Below are positions 43,438 to 51,427 of a stretch of DNA of 54,570 bases, piece after piece; position 1 is the first letter of the stretch; every line of letters starts with the position of its first letter. The stretch covers positions 1 through 54,570 of the forward strand of contig CAMDWA010000007.1 in the NCBI GenBank assembly GCA_945877855.1. The letters are read 5' to 3'. A model generated the notes under the pieces. The model saw nothing but the letters and a program-made list of their open reading frames with translations, searched no databases and was not told the DNA's origin. Position numbers and translations under genes: made by a program. Origin of the DNA: Thermoflexus hugenholtzii JAD2. GTDB lineage: Bacteria; Chloroflexota; Anaerolineae; J036; Brachytrichaceae.

Positions 43438-43500
43438 ATTACGAATTACGAATTACGAATTTATAATACGAATTTGTAATTCGTAATTCGTAATTCGTAA
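43438..43500. repeat. heptamer array palindrome (ATTACGA type)
   Basis: AATTACG units on the left and TAATTCG units on the right, with a slightly irregular middle. It fills the gap between the SH3 lipoprotein and leuD, ending 5 bases before the leuD ATG, so no Shine-Dalgarno is visible. Confidence 0.94.
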
Positions 43501-43505
43501 TTGCT

Positions 43506-44033
43506 ATGATGTATACCGGAAAATGTTGGAAATATGGCGACGACGTAAATACCGACGTACTATTTCCCGGCAAATATACCTATAATTTACCGCCCAGTGA
43601 ATTTGCAAAACATGCCCTTGAAGACCTAGACCCTGATTTTGCTAAGCAGGTGAAGCCGGGCGATATTGTTGTGGCTGGCAGCAACTTTGGTTGTGGCTCG
43701 TCACGCGAGCAAGCGGCGGTGTGTGTTAAATTGAGCGGGGTGACTGTCATTATTGCCAAGTCATTTGCCCGCATTTATTTTCGCAATTGTGTTAACAATG
43801 GCGTTTTGCCCTTGGTCTGCCCAGCGGCGGTCGATGCAATTACGCATGGTGATACTGTTGCAGTTGACCTTGAGCATAATCTCATTTATGTTGGCGAACG
43901 CAGTTTCTCATTTCCCTCACTGTCTGGCTCGGTCAAAGATATTATTGATGCCGGGGGCTTAATTTTGATGTTGCGCCGCAAATTAGGTACAGAGCATTTG
44001 CCCATGCCAGAAATTAAATTTAGCAGCGAATAG
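43506..44033 (+). CDS. leuD: 3-isopropylmalate dehydratase small subunit
   Basis: A 175-residue swivel-domain subunit. Signatures: GKCWKYGDDVNTDVLFPGKY, VVAGSNFGCGSSREQA and IIAKSFARIYFRNCVNNG. With LeuC it isomerises isopropylmalate in leucine synthesis. leuC is not in the window, which is unusual because the two subunits are normally adjacent. The homologous homoaconitase small subunit is an alternative. Terminated by the hairpin at 44083-44110. Confidence 0.93.
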   Translation: MMYTGKCWKYGDDVNTDVLFPGKYTYNLPPSEFAKHALEDLDPDFAKQVKPGDIVVAGSNFGCGSSREQAAVCVKLSGVTVIIAKSFARIYFRNCVNNGVLPLVCPAAVDAITHGDTVAVDLEHNLIYVGERSFSFPSLSGSVKDIIDAGGLILMLRRKLGTEHLPMPEIKFSSE

Positions 44034-44082
44034 CGATTTCAAAAGGCATTTTAGAGCAGATTCTAAATTGATGAAAGGTTTT

Positions 44083-44110
44083 GCCGAACTCACCATAGGG
44101 TGAGTTCGGC
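44083..44110 (+). terminator. intrinsic terminator of leuD (H10)
   Basis: A perfect 12-bp stem, GCCGAACTCACC and complement, with a 4-base loop, then TTTATGTTTTT. It carries the same edges and left flank (GATGAAAGGTTTT) as the hairpin at 18705. Confidence 0.85.
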
Positions 44111-44168
44111 TTTATGTTTTTGGGGGTTCCCCCATATTATTAAAACACAAACGCATAAAATAAACAAA

Positions 44169-44954
44169 ATGCAAACGAATGATTTTATTCAGGCTAACCG
44201 CAAAATGTGGAACGAGACGGCAGCGATTCATGCCCAAGGCTATGTATCGACGTTGTGGGAGCGCATCAAAGCACCCGATTACAGCACATTTGACGCGGTT
44301 GAACGGCGTATTTTTGCGCAAATTGGGCTGGCCGATAAAACCGTCATTCAACTGTGTTGCAATAATGGGCGAGAATTGATCGCCATCAAAAAAGCCGGCG
44401 CAAAGCGCTGCGTTGGCATTGATATCAGCGACAATTTTATTGCGCAGGGGCAGCAATTGGCCCAATACGCTGGGGTTGAGGTGGATTTTGTGTGCAGTAA
44501 TGTGTATGATATTGGAGCTGAGTTTGATGGGCAATTTGACCTTGTGTATATTACGATTGGAGCAATGGGTTGGTTGCCCAATTTAGATGCGTTCTTTGGT
44601 CTCATTGCGCGTTTGCTCAAACCCAATGGGCAATTGTTCATTTATGAAATGCACCCCATTTTGAATATGTTTGATGCCAGCAAGGGGTTGGTGGTCGATT
44701 CATCTTATTTTCGGGTCGAGCCATTTGCGGATGAAAATTCGCCAGATTATTATGAGCCAACTCAGCACGTCAGCACCACCGCCTATTGGTTCCCCCACAA
44801 ATTATCGGATGTGATCGGCGGCTGTTTAAAGCACAAGCTCAACTTGACCCATTTTGAAGAATATGCACATGATTTATCGATGGTGTTTGCGGCGTTTGAG
44901 CAACTTGAGAAAAAACCGCCGCTTAGTTATTCATTGTTGGCACAAAAACAATAA
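44169..44954 (+). CDS. class I SAM-dependent methyltransferase
   Basis: A 261-residue methyltransferase. The SAM-binding region has VIQLCCNNGRELIAIKKAGAK (motif I, where the usual GxGxG is replaced by CCNNG), VGIDISDNFIAQG (motif II) and FDLVYITIGAMGWLPNLDAF, then LLKPNGQLFIYEMHP. The substrate is unknown. ATG 44169 is chosen because the preceding in-frame sequence (from 44100) overlaps the terminator and does not look like protein. The S66 peptidase gene begins 5 bases after its stop, so the two are probably cotranscribed. Confidence 0.88.
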   Translation: MQTNDFIQANRKMWNETAAIHAQGYVSTLWERIKAPDYSTFDAVERRIFAQIGLADKTVIQLCCNNGRELIAIKKAGAKRCVGIDISDNFIAQGQQLAQYAGVEVDFVCSNVYDIGAEFDGQFDLVYITIGAMGWLPNLDAFFGLIARLLKPNGQLFIYEMHPILNMFDASKGLVVDSSYFRVEPFADENSPDYYEPTQHVSTTAYWFPHKLSDVIGGCLKHKLNLTHFEEYAHDLSMVFAAFEQLEKKPPLSYSLLAQKQ

Positions 44955-44959
44955 TTTAA

Positions 44960-45973
44960 ATGATGACCAAAGCCGCCAAATTAACCCCCGGTGATACGAT
45001 TGGTATTGTCAGCCCAGCATGGGGCGGTGCTGGCGCATTTCCACATCGCGTCGAACAAGGCATCGAAGGCCTCAATCGTCTTGGCTTCAAGGTGGTGTTA
45101 GCTCCACACGCTGGCAATCAAATGGGGTTTGTGTCTGACACTGCCGCCAATCGCGCCCAAGACTTGCACACAATGTTTGCCGACCCCAGCATCAAAGGCA
45201 TTATTGCCGCGATTGGTGGCGACCACGCCTGCCACCTGCTGCCTTTACTCGATTATGACCTCATCACCCGCAACCCCAAAGTGTTTATGGGGTATTCTGA
45301 TATCACGGTGCTGAATGTGGCATTATGGCAAAAAACGCGGCTCAACACCTTCAACGGCCCGGCCTTGATCACCGATTTTGCCGAATACCCGCGTATGTTT
45401 GCGTATACCGAAGCCCATTTTTTACGGGCAGTGACCCAAAATGCACCGATTGGCCCCATTGTGCCAGCGCCCGATTGGAGCGAAGAATTTTTGGATTGGC
45501 ACACCCAGCAAGACCGTGAGCGCCCACGCCAGCGGCAACTCTCGGAGGGTTGGACATGGCTAAAGCCCGGGCAAGCCGAGGGGCGGCTAATCGGTGGGTG
45601 CATCGAGTCGTTACAGCATTTGCGTGGCACGCCATATTGGCCTGATTGGCACAAGTCGATTTTTTTCTTTGAGACCTCGGAAGAAAAACCTTCACCGGCT
45701 ACGATCGATGGTATTTTGATGGATTATCAAAATATGGGGGTGTTTGAGCAAATTAGCGGTATGATCGTCGGGCGACCAATGTTATATTCGGCAGCAGAAA
45801 AGCAGGCCTTGCGTGAACGCATTTTAGAACGCACCCAAGATTATGCCTTTCCGATCATTACCGACATGGATTTTGGGCACACGTCCCCCCAATTCACCCT
45901 GCCGTTGGGCTGTATGGCGCGAATTGACAGCGCCACCCAATGTTTTTCGGTAATCGAAGCGGCAGTTGTGTGA
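44960..45973 (+). CDS. S66 peptidase (LD-carboxypeptidase / MccF-like)
   Basis: A 337-residue serine peptidase of the S66 family. The nucleophile is Ser113 in MGYSDITVLN, and the rest of the triad is expected from the Glu in GGCIESLQHLRGT and the C-terminal His in DFGHTSPQ. LD-carboxypeptidases trim muropeptide tetrapeptides, while MccF relatives cleave acyl-adenylate antibiotics; which applies here is undecided. No signal peptide is present, so it acts in the cytoplasm. It is coupled with the upstream methyltransferase gene, and a small redoxin follows 27 bases later. Confidence 0.88.
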   Translation: MMTKAAKLTPGDTIGIVSPAWGGAGAFPHRVEQGIEGLNRLGFKVVLAPHAGNQMGFVSDTAANRAQDLHTMFADPSIKGIIAAIGGDHACHLLPLLDYDLITRNPKVFMGYSDITVLNVALWQKTRLNTFNGPALITDFAEYPRMFAYTEAHFLRAVTQNAPIGPIVPAPDWSEEFLDWHTQQDRERPRQRQLSEGWTWLKPGQAEGRLIGGCIESLQHLRGTPYWPDWHKSIFFFETSEEKPSPATIDGILMDYQNMGVFEQISGMIVGRPMLYSAAEKQALRERILERTQDYAFPIITDMDFGHTSPQFTLPLGCMARIDSATQCFSVIEAAVV

Positions 45974-46000
45974 TGGCCGCCCGATGATAATAGCGGTAAC

Positions 46001-46348
46001 ATGTCAAACAATATCATCGTATATGGTCACGCCACCTGCCCGGGGGTTGGGCCGGTAAAGGGGTTGTTGACGCAGGTCAAGGCCCCGTTTCAATATATTG
46101 ATATCCATCACGATCTTGCCGCCGCTGCCCAAGTGCGCGGCATTAATGGCGGGAATGAGAGTGTGCCGACCCTCGTTTTTCCCGATGGCAGCACCCTAAC
46201 CGAGCCAACAGTGGCACAAATCAGCCAAAAACTGAGCGCTTTGGGCTATAAAGTGGGGCCAATGGCGTGGTTGATCGGCAACAGTTGGCGCATTTTTATA
46301 GCATTATTGGTGTTGATTGCATTGTTGCGTTTGTTTGGTTTTTTTTAA
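46001..46348 (+). CDS. single-cysteine glutaredoxin-like protein with C-terminal membrane anchor
   Basis: A 115-residue protein. Residues 1-80 have a glutaredoxin fold: NIIVYGHATCPGVGPVKGLL, a central YIDIHHD and VPTLVFPDGS (the cis-Pro). The active site is CPGV with a single Cys13, not the usual CPxC. Residues about 92-115 form a transmembrane helix (IFIALLVLIALLRLFGFF) at the C-terminus, so the domain faces the cytoplasm as a tail-anchored protein. It probably works as a monothiol redoxin or mycoredoxin-like reductase of membrane-associated thiols. Confidence 0.8.
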   Translation: MSNNIIVYGHATCPGVGPVKGLLTQVKAPFQYIDIHHDLAAAAQVRGINGGNESVPTLVFPDGSTLTEPTVAQISQKLSALGYKVGPMAWLIGNSWRIFIALLVLIALLRLFGFF

Positions 46349-46388
46349 TATCTTCTCAATAGTTGAGGGTAAACCAAAAAGATGTAAT

Positions 46389-46459
46389 GTCAAAATCACT
46401 ACATGACCTTTTGGCGCAGGGCAAAGCCCTGCGCCAAAAGGTCATGTAGTGATTTTGAC
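46389..46459 (+). terminator. 34-bp perfect hairpin (H11)
   Basis: A 34-bp perfect stem with a 3-base loop, edges GTCAAAATCACTACATGACC and complement. It lies 40 bases after the redoxin gene. Left flank AAAGATGTAAT and right flank GAAAATTTGTTTTA match other hairpins here. It is the longest perfect stem in the window and likely ends transcription. Confidence 0.8.
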
Positions 46460-46549
46460 GAAAATTTGTTTTACTATCCTGTTTTATAAATAAGCGTTCG
46501 TCGCGGTGAAAAATTAAGTTGTGCGTAAGCCCCCTATACTTAATACATT

Positions 46550-47296
46550 ATGAAAATTCACAATCAAATACACGTTGTTGGTAGCTATGAGCTGGGCCTA
46601 AGCGATGCATGGGATTGCCATATCTATGCGCTCGACTGTGGCGATGGGATCGCCCTTATCGATGCCGGTGGCGGGCGCGACTATAGCATTCAGCGTATCG
46701 AGCAAAACTTGCGTGACGATGGTTTTGACCCCACCCAGATTAAACATGTGTTGCTGACGCATTGGCACAAAGACCACGCGGGTGGGGCGCATATTTGGCA
46801 GCAAAAATATGGGGCAACAGTGTGGCTGAATGAGATTGAAACGCCTTTGCTCGAAGGCAAAGACCAACGTTTTCGCGGGGCGGTGCCAGAATGTAACGTT
46901 GATCGTATTTTGCATGACGGCGATGAATTTACACTGGGCAATTTGCACTTTAAAACCATTCAAGTGCCCAGTCATAGTGATGGCATTTGCGCCTTTTTGC
47001 TCGATCTCGATGAGCAAGGACAACGTTACCGTGCCATTTTTAGTGGCGATATAGTGTTTGCCAATGGCTTGTATGGGCTAATTAATTATCACGGCTCAAG
47101 CATGGAGAGCTATCGCAAACATTTACACAAATTAGGCGGCTTAAATATTGATGGGTTTTACCCGGGGCATTTGATGTTTTCAATTTACGGCGGTCAACGT
47201 CATATTGATGTGGCGTTGCAACGGGTGAATGGGCCATTTATGCCGCCCAGTATTGGTCAGAGTGGCATTACTTATTTGATTCCTGATGATTATTAA
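46550..47296 (+). CDS. MBL-fold metallohydrolase
   Basis: A 248-residue metallo-beta-lactamase-fold protein. The zinc motif is HWHKDH (His71, His73, Asp75, His76). Further ligands are expected from VPSHSDG (His at about 143), the Asp in FSGDIVFANG and the C-terminal GHL His. Resembles glyoxalase II and quorum-quenching-like hydrolases; the substrate cannot be told. Upstream of it lies the 46389 hairpin and downstream a nested palindromic element, so it appears monocistronic. Confidence 0.85.
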   Translation: MKIHNQIHVVGSYELGLSDAWDCHIYALDCGDGIALIDAGGGRDYSIQRIEQNLRDDGFDPTQIKHVLLTHWHKDHAGGAHIWQQKYGATVWLNEIETPLLEGKDQRFRGAVPECNVDRILHDGDEFTLGNLHFKTIQVPSHSDGICAFLLDLDEQGQRYRAIFSGDIVFANGLYGLINYHGSSMESYRKHLHKLGGLNIDGFYPGHLMFSIYGGQRHIDVALQRVNGPFMPPSIGQSGITYLIPDDY

Positions 47297-47310
47297 CTGC
47301 GTTATGCCCA

Positions 47311-47468
47311 AATACCTTCGCTATTTCGCCCGTGAATGAATTCACGGTCTAAAAATTTCAAACGCGCTAAAGCGCGTTCGCCGTATTCCCAATGCGTTTC
47401 AACGCATTTGTTTGCTTCAGCCCGTGAATTCATTCACGGGCATGCAATCGCAAATTGACGAAGGTATT
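47311..47468. repeat. nested palindromic element with inverted ends
   Basis: About 158 bp bounded by AATACCTTCG (47311) and its complement CGAAGGTATT (47459). Inside are four compact hairpins with 2-base loops: 47330-47347 (CCGTGAAT/ATTCACGG), 47361-47378 (AACGCGCT/AGCGCGTT), 47391-47408 (AATGCGTT/AACGCATT) and 47421-47440 (CCCGTGAAT/ATTCACGGG). It resembles REP or MITE-type dispersed elements. Confidence 0.75.
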
Positions 47469-47498
47469 GACTTCGGCACTGTGTCCTTTTAAATTTTA

Positions 47499-49232
47499 AT
47501 GTTGCTAAATTCACGCAGTAAAAAATTGCTTGCTTATTACGCCCCCTACAAGCGGTTGCTGGTTGCAGATCTGGCTTGCGCGGTGGTGGTGGCGCTGGTC
47601 ACTTTGGCATTGCCGCTGTGTGCGCGTATCATCACAAAAGATATTTTAGAGGCGGGCCGCCCCGATGCATTGACTCAGATTTACCTCATGGGCGGGTTGA
47701 TGTTGGCGTTGATTGTGCTTCACGCGCTATGTAAGTCGTTTGTCGATTATCAAGGGCATATGATGGGCGCGTTGATGGAACGCGATATGCGGGCCGAATT
47801 ATTTGAGCATTATCAAAAGCTGTCATTTGGGTTTTATGATGATCAGAAAACCGGTCAGTTGATGAGTCGCCTGACCAATGACACGTTTGCGCTGGGCGAG
47901 TGGTTTCATCATGCGCCAGAAGACATTGTGCTAAATACGATCAAGTTTTTAGGCACATTCAGCATTTTGCTCAGTATTAATATACCGCTGACGCTGATTT
48001 TGTTGCTTTTTATGCCGATCATGGCAGTCTATACGTTTTATTTCAACAATCTGATGAATAAGGCGTTGCGTGCCAGTCGTGAGCGAATTGGCGATGTGAA
48101 TACGCAGGCCGAAGACACATTGGCTGGGATCCGAGTGGTCAAATCATTCACCGGTGAGGATGTTGAAATTGCCAAATTTGGACGCGAAAATAGCCGCTTT
48201 GTCGAGAGTAAGCGCTATTTTTACCGCAATGAAACCTGGTTTTACAACGGTATGCTGGCGTTTACCCAATTGTTCACAACGGCGGTGATTGTATTTGGCG
48301 CAACCCGAATTGTGCGTGGTGAACTGGATTTGGCCGACTTGCTAACTTATTTGCTCTATGTTGGCATCTTGATCGAACCCATTCGCACTGCGCTGAATTT
48401 TGCGCGTTTGTATCAGGAAGGGATTACTGGATTTGATCGCATGATGGAGATTCTGACGCTACGGCCCGATATTCAAGATGCGCCAACTGCGATGACGTTG
48501 GGGCGGGTGCAAGGTCAGATCGAATTCAAAGGCGTTAGTTTTAGATATCGCGAAGGCCAAGAGCATGTGTTAAATGACATTTCGCTGCATATCCAAGCCC
48601 GCGATTATGTGGCATTGGTCGGGCATTCGGGGGTGGGCAAAACCACGCTGTGTTCGCTCATCCCGCGTTTTTACGAGGTCAGCGCCGGCCAAATTTTACT
48701 CGACGGTCACGACATCCGCCATGTGCGTCTGCGCTCATTGCGCGAAAATATTGGCGTGGTGCAACAAGATGTCTATCTGTTTGCCGGTAGCATTGCCGAT
48801 AACATTCGTTATGGCAAACCCGAGGCTACCCAAGCCGAAATTGTCGAAGCAGCGAAGAAAGCCAATGCCCATGTCTTCATTCAGGCGTTGCCGAATGGCT
48901 ACGACACCGATATCGGCCAACGCGGTGTGAAGCTATCGGGCGGGCAAAAACAGCGCATCAGTATTGCGCGGGTTTTTCTCAAGGACCCGCCGATCATCAT
49001 TTTTGATGAGGCCACCAGTGCGCTCGATAACGAAAGCGAACGGGCAGTTCAAGATTCGTTAGAGCGGCTTTCGCATAGTCGCACCACGCTGGTCATCGCG
49101 CATCGGCTATCTACCATTCGCAATGCGAGGCGGATTGTGGTTTTGTCTGACGAGGGGATTGCAGAGCAGGGGACGCATGAGGCGTTGATCGCTTTGGGAG
49201 GTGTTTATGCGAGTTTGTATCACATACGCTGA
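47499..49232 (+). CDS. ABC exporter (fused membrane and ATPase domains)
   Basis: A 577-residue half-transporter. The first about 320 residues are a six-helix exporter domain (VADLACAVVVALVTLALPLC; LTLILLLFMPIMAVYTFYF). The ATPase has Walker A GHSGVGKTT at about 376, Q-loop GVVQQDVYLFAGSI, signature LSGGQKQRISIAR at about 479 and Walker B IIIFDEATSALD. As a homodimer it would export lipids, peptides or drugs (MsbA/LmrA-like). No cargo gene is adjacent, so the substrate is undetermined. A stable hairpin follows its stop. Confidence 0.92.
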   Translation: MLLNSRSKKLLAYYAPYKRLLVADLACAVVVALVTLALPLCARIITKDILEAGRPDALTQIYLMGGLMLALIVLHALCKSFVDYQGHMMGALMERDMRAELFEHYQKLSFGFYDDQKTGQLMSRLTNDTFALGEWFHHAPEDIVLNTIKFLGTFSILLSINIPLTLILLLFMPIMAVYTFYFNNLMNKALRASRERIGDVNTQAEDTLAGIRVVKSFTGEDVEIAKFGRENSRFVESKRYFYRNETWFYNGMLAFTQLFTTAVIVFGATRIVRGELDLADLLTYLLYVGILIEPIRTALNFARLYQEGITGFDRMMEILTLRPDIQDAPTAMTLGRVQGQIEFKGVSFRYREGQEHVLNDISLHIQARDYVALVGHSGVGKTTLCSLIPRFYEVSAGQILLDGHDIRHVRLRSLRENIGVVQQDVYLFAGSIADNIRYGKPEATQAEIVEAAKKANAHVFIQALPNGYDTDIGQRGVKLSGGQKQRISIARVFLKDPPIIIFDEATSALDNESERAVQDSLERLSHSRTTLVIAHRLSTIRNARRIVVLSDEGIAEQGTHEALIALGGVYASLYHIR

Positions 49233-49241
49233 GGCAAATTT

Positions 49242-49305
49242 TGCGTAGGCGTTAACATTTCGTCGAGGTCGACCTCGACGTCGACGAAATGTTAACGCCT
49301 ACGCA
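49242..49305. repeat. intergenic hairpin after the ABC exporter (H12)
   Basis: A 25-bp stem beginning TGCGTAGGCGTTAACATTTC, followed inside by a further self-complementary CGTCGAGGTCGACCTCGACG core with one mismatch. GTATTTTTG follows on the plus strand. Likely ends the exporter transcript. Confidence 0.8.
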
Positions 49306-49370
49306 GTATTTTTGTAAACATAGACATCTAAGTTTACGCAAACCCCACAAAATAGCCTATACTTTGCCGT

Positions 49371-50492
49371 ATGTCAAATTTTGCCAGCGAATTCCCAATT
49401 ACCCAAAACTGCACCTATTTGAACACCGCCGCCCAAGGCCCGTGGCCGACCCGCACCGTGCGGGCGGTGCAAGAAATTGCCGCACAGCATCAATTTATTG
49501 GCCCCGATAGCGGTGGCGATGAAGCCGCCATTTTTGGCAAAACGCGCCAGCAATTGGGGCGGTTGCTCAATGTGCAACCTGATCAAATTGTATTTGGGCC
49601 AAACACCACTTATGGGTTAAATGTTTGCACCCACGGCATCGATTGGCGGGCGGGTGACAATATCGTTTTGCCCGAGCGCGAATTCCCATCGGTGCAGGCC
49701 GCGTTGGCGCATTTGCCGGCCTTGGGCGTTGAGGTGCGAGTGGCGGCATGGCAGGGGGCGGGGGTTACGGTGAATGAGATCATGGCGCGGGTAGATGGGC
49801 GCACACGGGCGGTGATTTGCAGCGCTATTGCGTGGAACACCGGCTATCGTATCGACCTTGAAGGGTTGGGGCGACGTTGCGCCGAAGTTGGGGTGTTGTT
49901 GATTGTGGATGGCATTCACAGTGTGGGCGCAGAATGTTTGGATCTACAGGCGATGCGGGTGTCGGCGCTGTCGTTTCATGGTTACAAGTGGTTATTGGCG
50001 GGCTTTGGTATCGGTGGGTTATATGTCTCACCCGACGCACTCAACCACATTCGCCCAACCTTTGTGGGGCCACAAGCCGTAGCAGGTGGCTCGTTTTTTG
50101 AGCCGATGTGGAAACCCAACGCCCAACGTTATGCGGCGGGGGGCGGTAACAAGATTGGCATCACGGCCTTGAATAGCGCGCTCAGTTTGATCGAAGAAGT
50201 GGGCATTGCCGCTATTCGTGCCGCCAATCATGGCTTGGCAAATGCGCTACACGCTGGGCTAAAACGTCACTTGCCTGATGCGCGGGTGTTGCGTTCAGAC
50301 GACCCGCAGCATCAATCGTGTATCGTGGTGTTTACCAGTGGCAGCCCAGAGGGCGATTCGGCAATTTTAGACAAGCTGAACGCCCAAAACATTCTGGTGG
50401 CGCAACGCCCCGCCGGTATTCGGGTGTCGCCGCATTTGTTTAATACCGAAGGGGATATTGAGCGGTTGTTGGCGGCGTTGGCTGGGGGGTGA
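49371..50492 (+). CDS. class V aminotransferase (cysteine desulfurase-like fold)
   Basis: A 373-residue PLP enzyme. Pyridoxal-binding residues are visible: Asp180 and His183 in LIVDGIHSVGA and the Schiff-base Lys206 in SFHGYKWLL. YLNTAAQGPWPTRTV at the N-terminus matches the class V beginning. The family includes cysteine desulfurases, isopenicillin N epimerase-like enzymes and kynureninase-like proteins; no desulfurase Cys loop is obvious, so an aminotransferase, lyase or epimerase is more likely. Monocistronic, convergent with the sensor-kinase operon. Confidence 0.88.
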   Translation: MSNFASEFPITQNCTYLNTAAQGPWPTRTVRAVQEIAAQHQFIGPDSGGDEAAIFGKTRQQLGRLLNVQPDQIVFGPNTTYGLNVCTHGIDWRAGDNIVLPEREFPSVQAALAHLPALGVEVRVAAWQGAGVTVNEIMARVDGRTRAVICSAIAWNTGYRIDLEGLGRRCAEVGVLLIVDGIHSVGAECLDLQAMRVSALSFHGYKWLLAGFGIGGLYVSPDALNHIRPTFVGPQAVAGGSFFEPMWKPNAQRYAAGGGNKIGITALNSALSLIEEVGIAAIRAANHGLANALHAGLKRHLPDARVLRSDDPQHQSCIVVFTSGSPEGDSAILDKLNAQNILVAQRPAGIRVSPHLFNTEGDIERLLAALAGG

Positions 50493-50599
50493 TTGTTACC
50501 AACCTTATTAACTCACATTACGCAACCTTTATAATCTGAAACTTGCGGTTCCAAAGTTTGCCGATGGTTTTGGATATCTCTAAATTGAGCTAATCTCTG

Positions 50600-51418
50600 C
50601 TATTTGACAATAGGTATCGCAAAATAAACTGTAGTGCCGTTTTCTTCACTATTTTGGTCACTGCTTATTGCTAATTCAGCTTGATGATTTTTTGCAATTT
50701 CAGCGGCAATTGCAAGTCCGAGTCCGCTACCCTCTATATCTTTCCTTATACGATAAAGTGGCTCGGTAACATGTATCAAATGCTCTTTAGCAATACCAGT
50801 GCCGGTATCTTGAATGATGCATTGCACAAACTTTTCATGTTGCCGCACTTTCACAAAAATTATGTCTCCTGTTCGACAATATTTCACAGCATTGTCTAAA
50901 ATATTAATAAATAATTGCTCCAAGCGATCTGCACTCCCCATTATTCGATGAATACCTTCATCATGGTCAAATTCTATCGTGATATTTTTTGCCTCAGCTT
51001 GCAAAATAACCTGAGCAATTGCGGCTTCGATCACCAATAGAAAATCAATCGCAGCATGATCGTTGTTTGTCGTTAATTGGTAACGATTGAATAGTGAAAT
51101 ATCTTGAATAATTCGATTTACGCGATTGATCTCTTTGCGAATCAATTCAAGTGAAGATGATCGAATTTCAGGATTAATTTGATCTAGTCGGGCGATTTCA
51201 AGATGAACGAGTATTGTTGTTAAAGGGGTGCGTATTTCATGTGCAAACGCACCTAAAAATGAATTAACCCGTGCAAATTCAGTTACCATTTTAGAGGTTT
51301 GTGCCAATTTTCGTGATCGTCGGTAATACAAGCTGGTTGCTAATACACTAAAAACAACAATGCTTGCACATACCACCACTATAAAAAGAATGATGGTCTT
51401 TAAATCAAAAACATACAT
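50600..51418 (-). CDS. sensor histidine kinase without an extracellular sensor
   Basis: A 272-residue HisKA/HATPase kinase. One membrane helix (about 8-31) is followed directly by the dimerisation domain with phospho-acceptor His60 in FAHEIRTPLTTI. The ATPase has N-box Asn176, G1 DTGTG (204-208) and G2 GSGLGLA (230-236). Only six residues precede the helix, so no ectodomain exists to detect a signal. The regulator gene is 9 bases upstream and the membrane-anchored glycosidase-like gene precedes it. Sensing through a partner membrane protein is a reasonable inference. Confidence 0.92.
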   Translation of the reverse strand: MYVFDLKTIILFIVVVCASIVVFSVLATSLYYRRSRKLAQTSKMVTEFARVNSFLGAFAHEIRTPLTTILVHLEIARLDQINPEIRSSSLELIRKEINRVNRIIQDISLFNRYQLTTNNDHAAIDFLLVIEAAIAQVILQAEAKNITIEFDHDEGIHRIMGSADRLEQLFINILDNAVKYCRTGDIIFVKVRQHEKFVQCIIQDTGTGIAKEHLIHVTEPLYRIRKDIEGSGLGLAIAAEIAKNHQAELAISSDQNSEENGTTVYFAIPIVK

Positions 51419-51427
51419 GTCTTGTAA

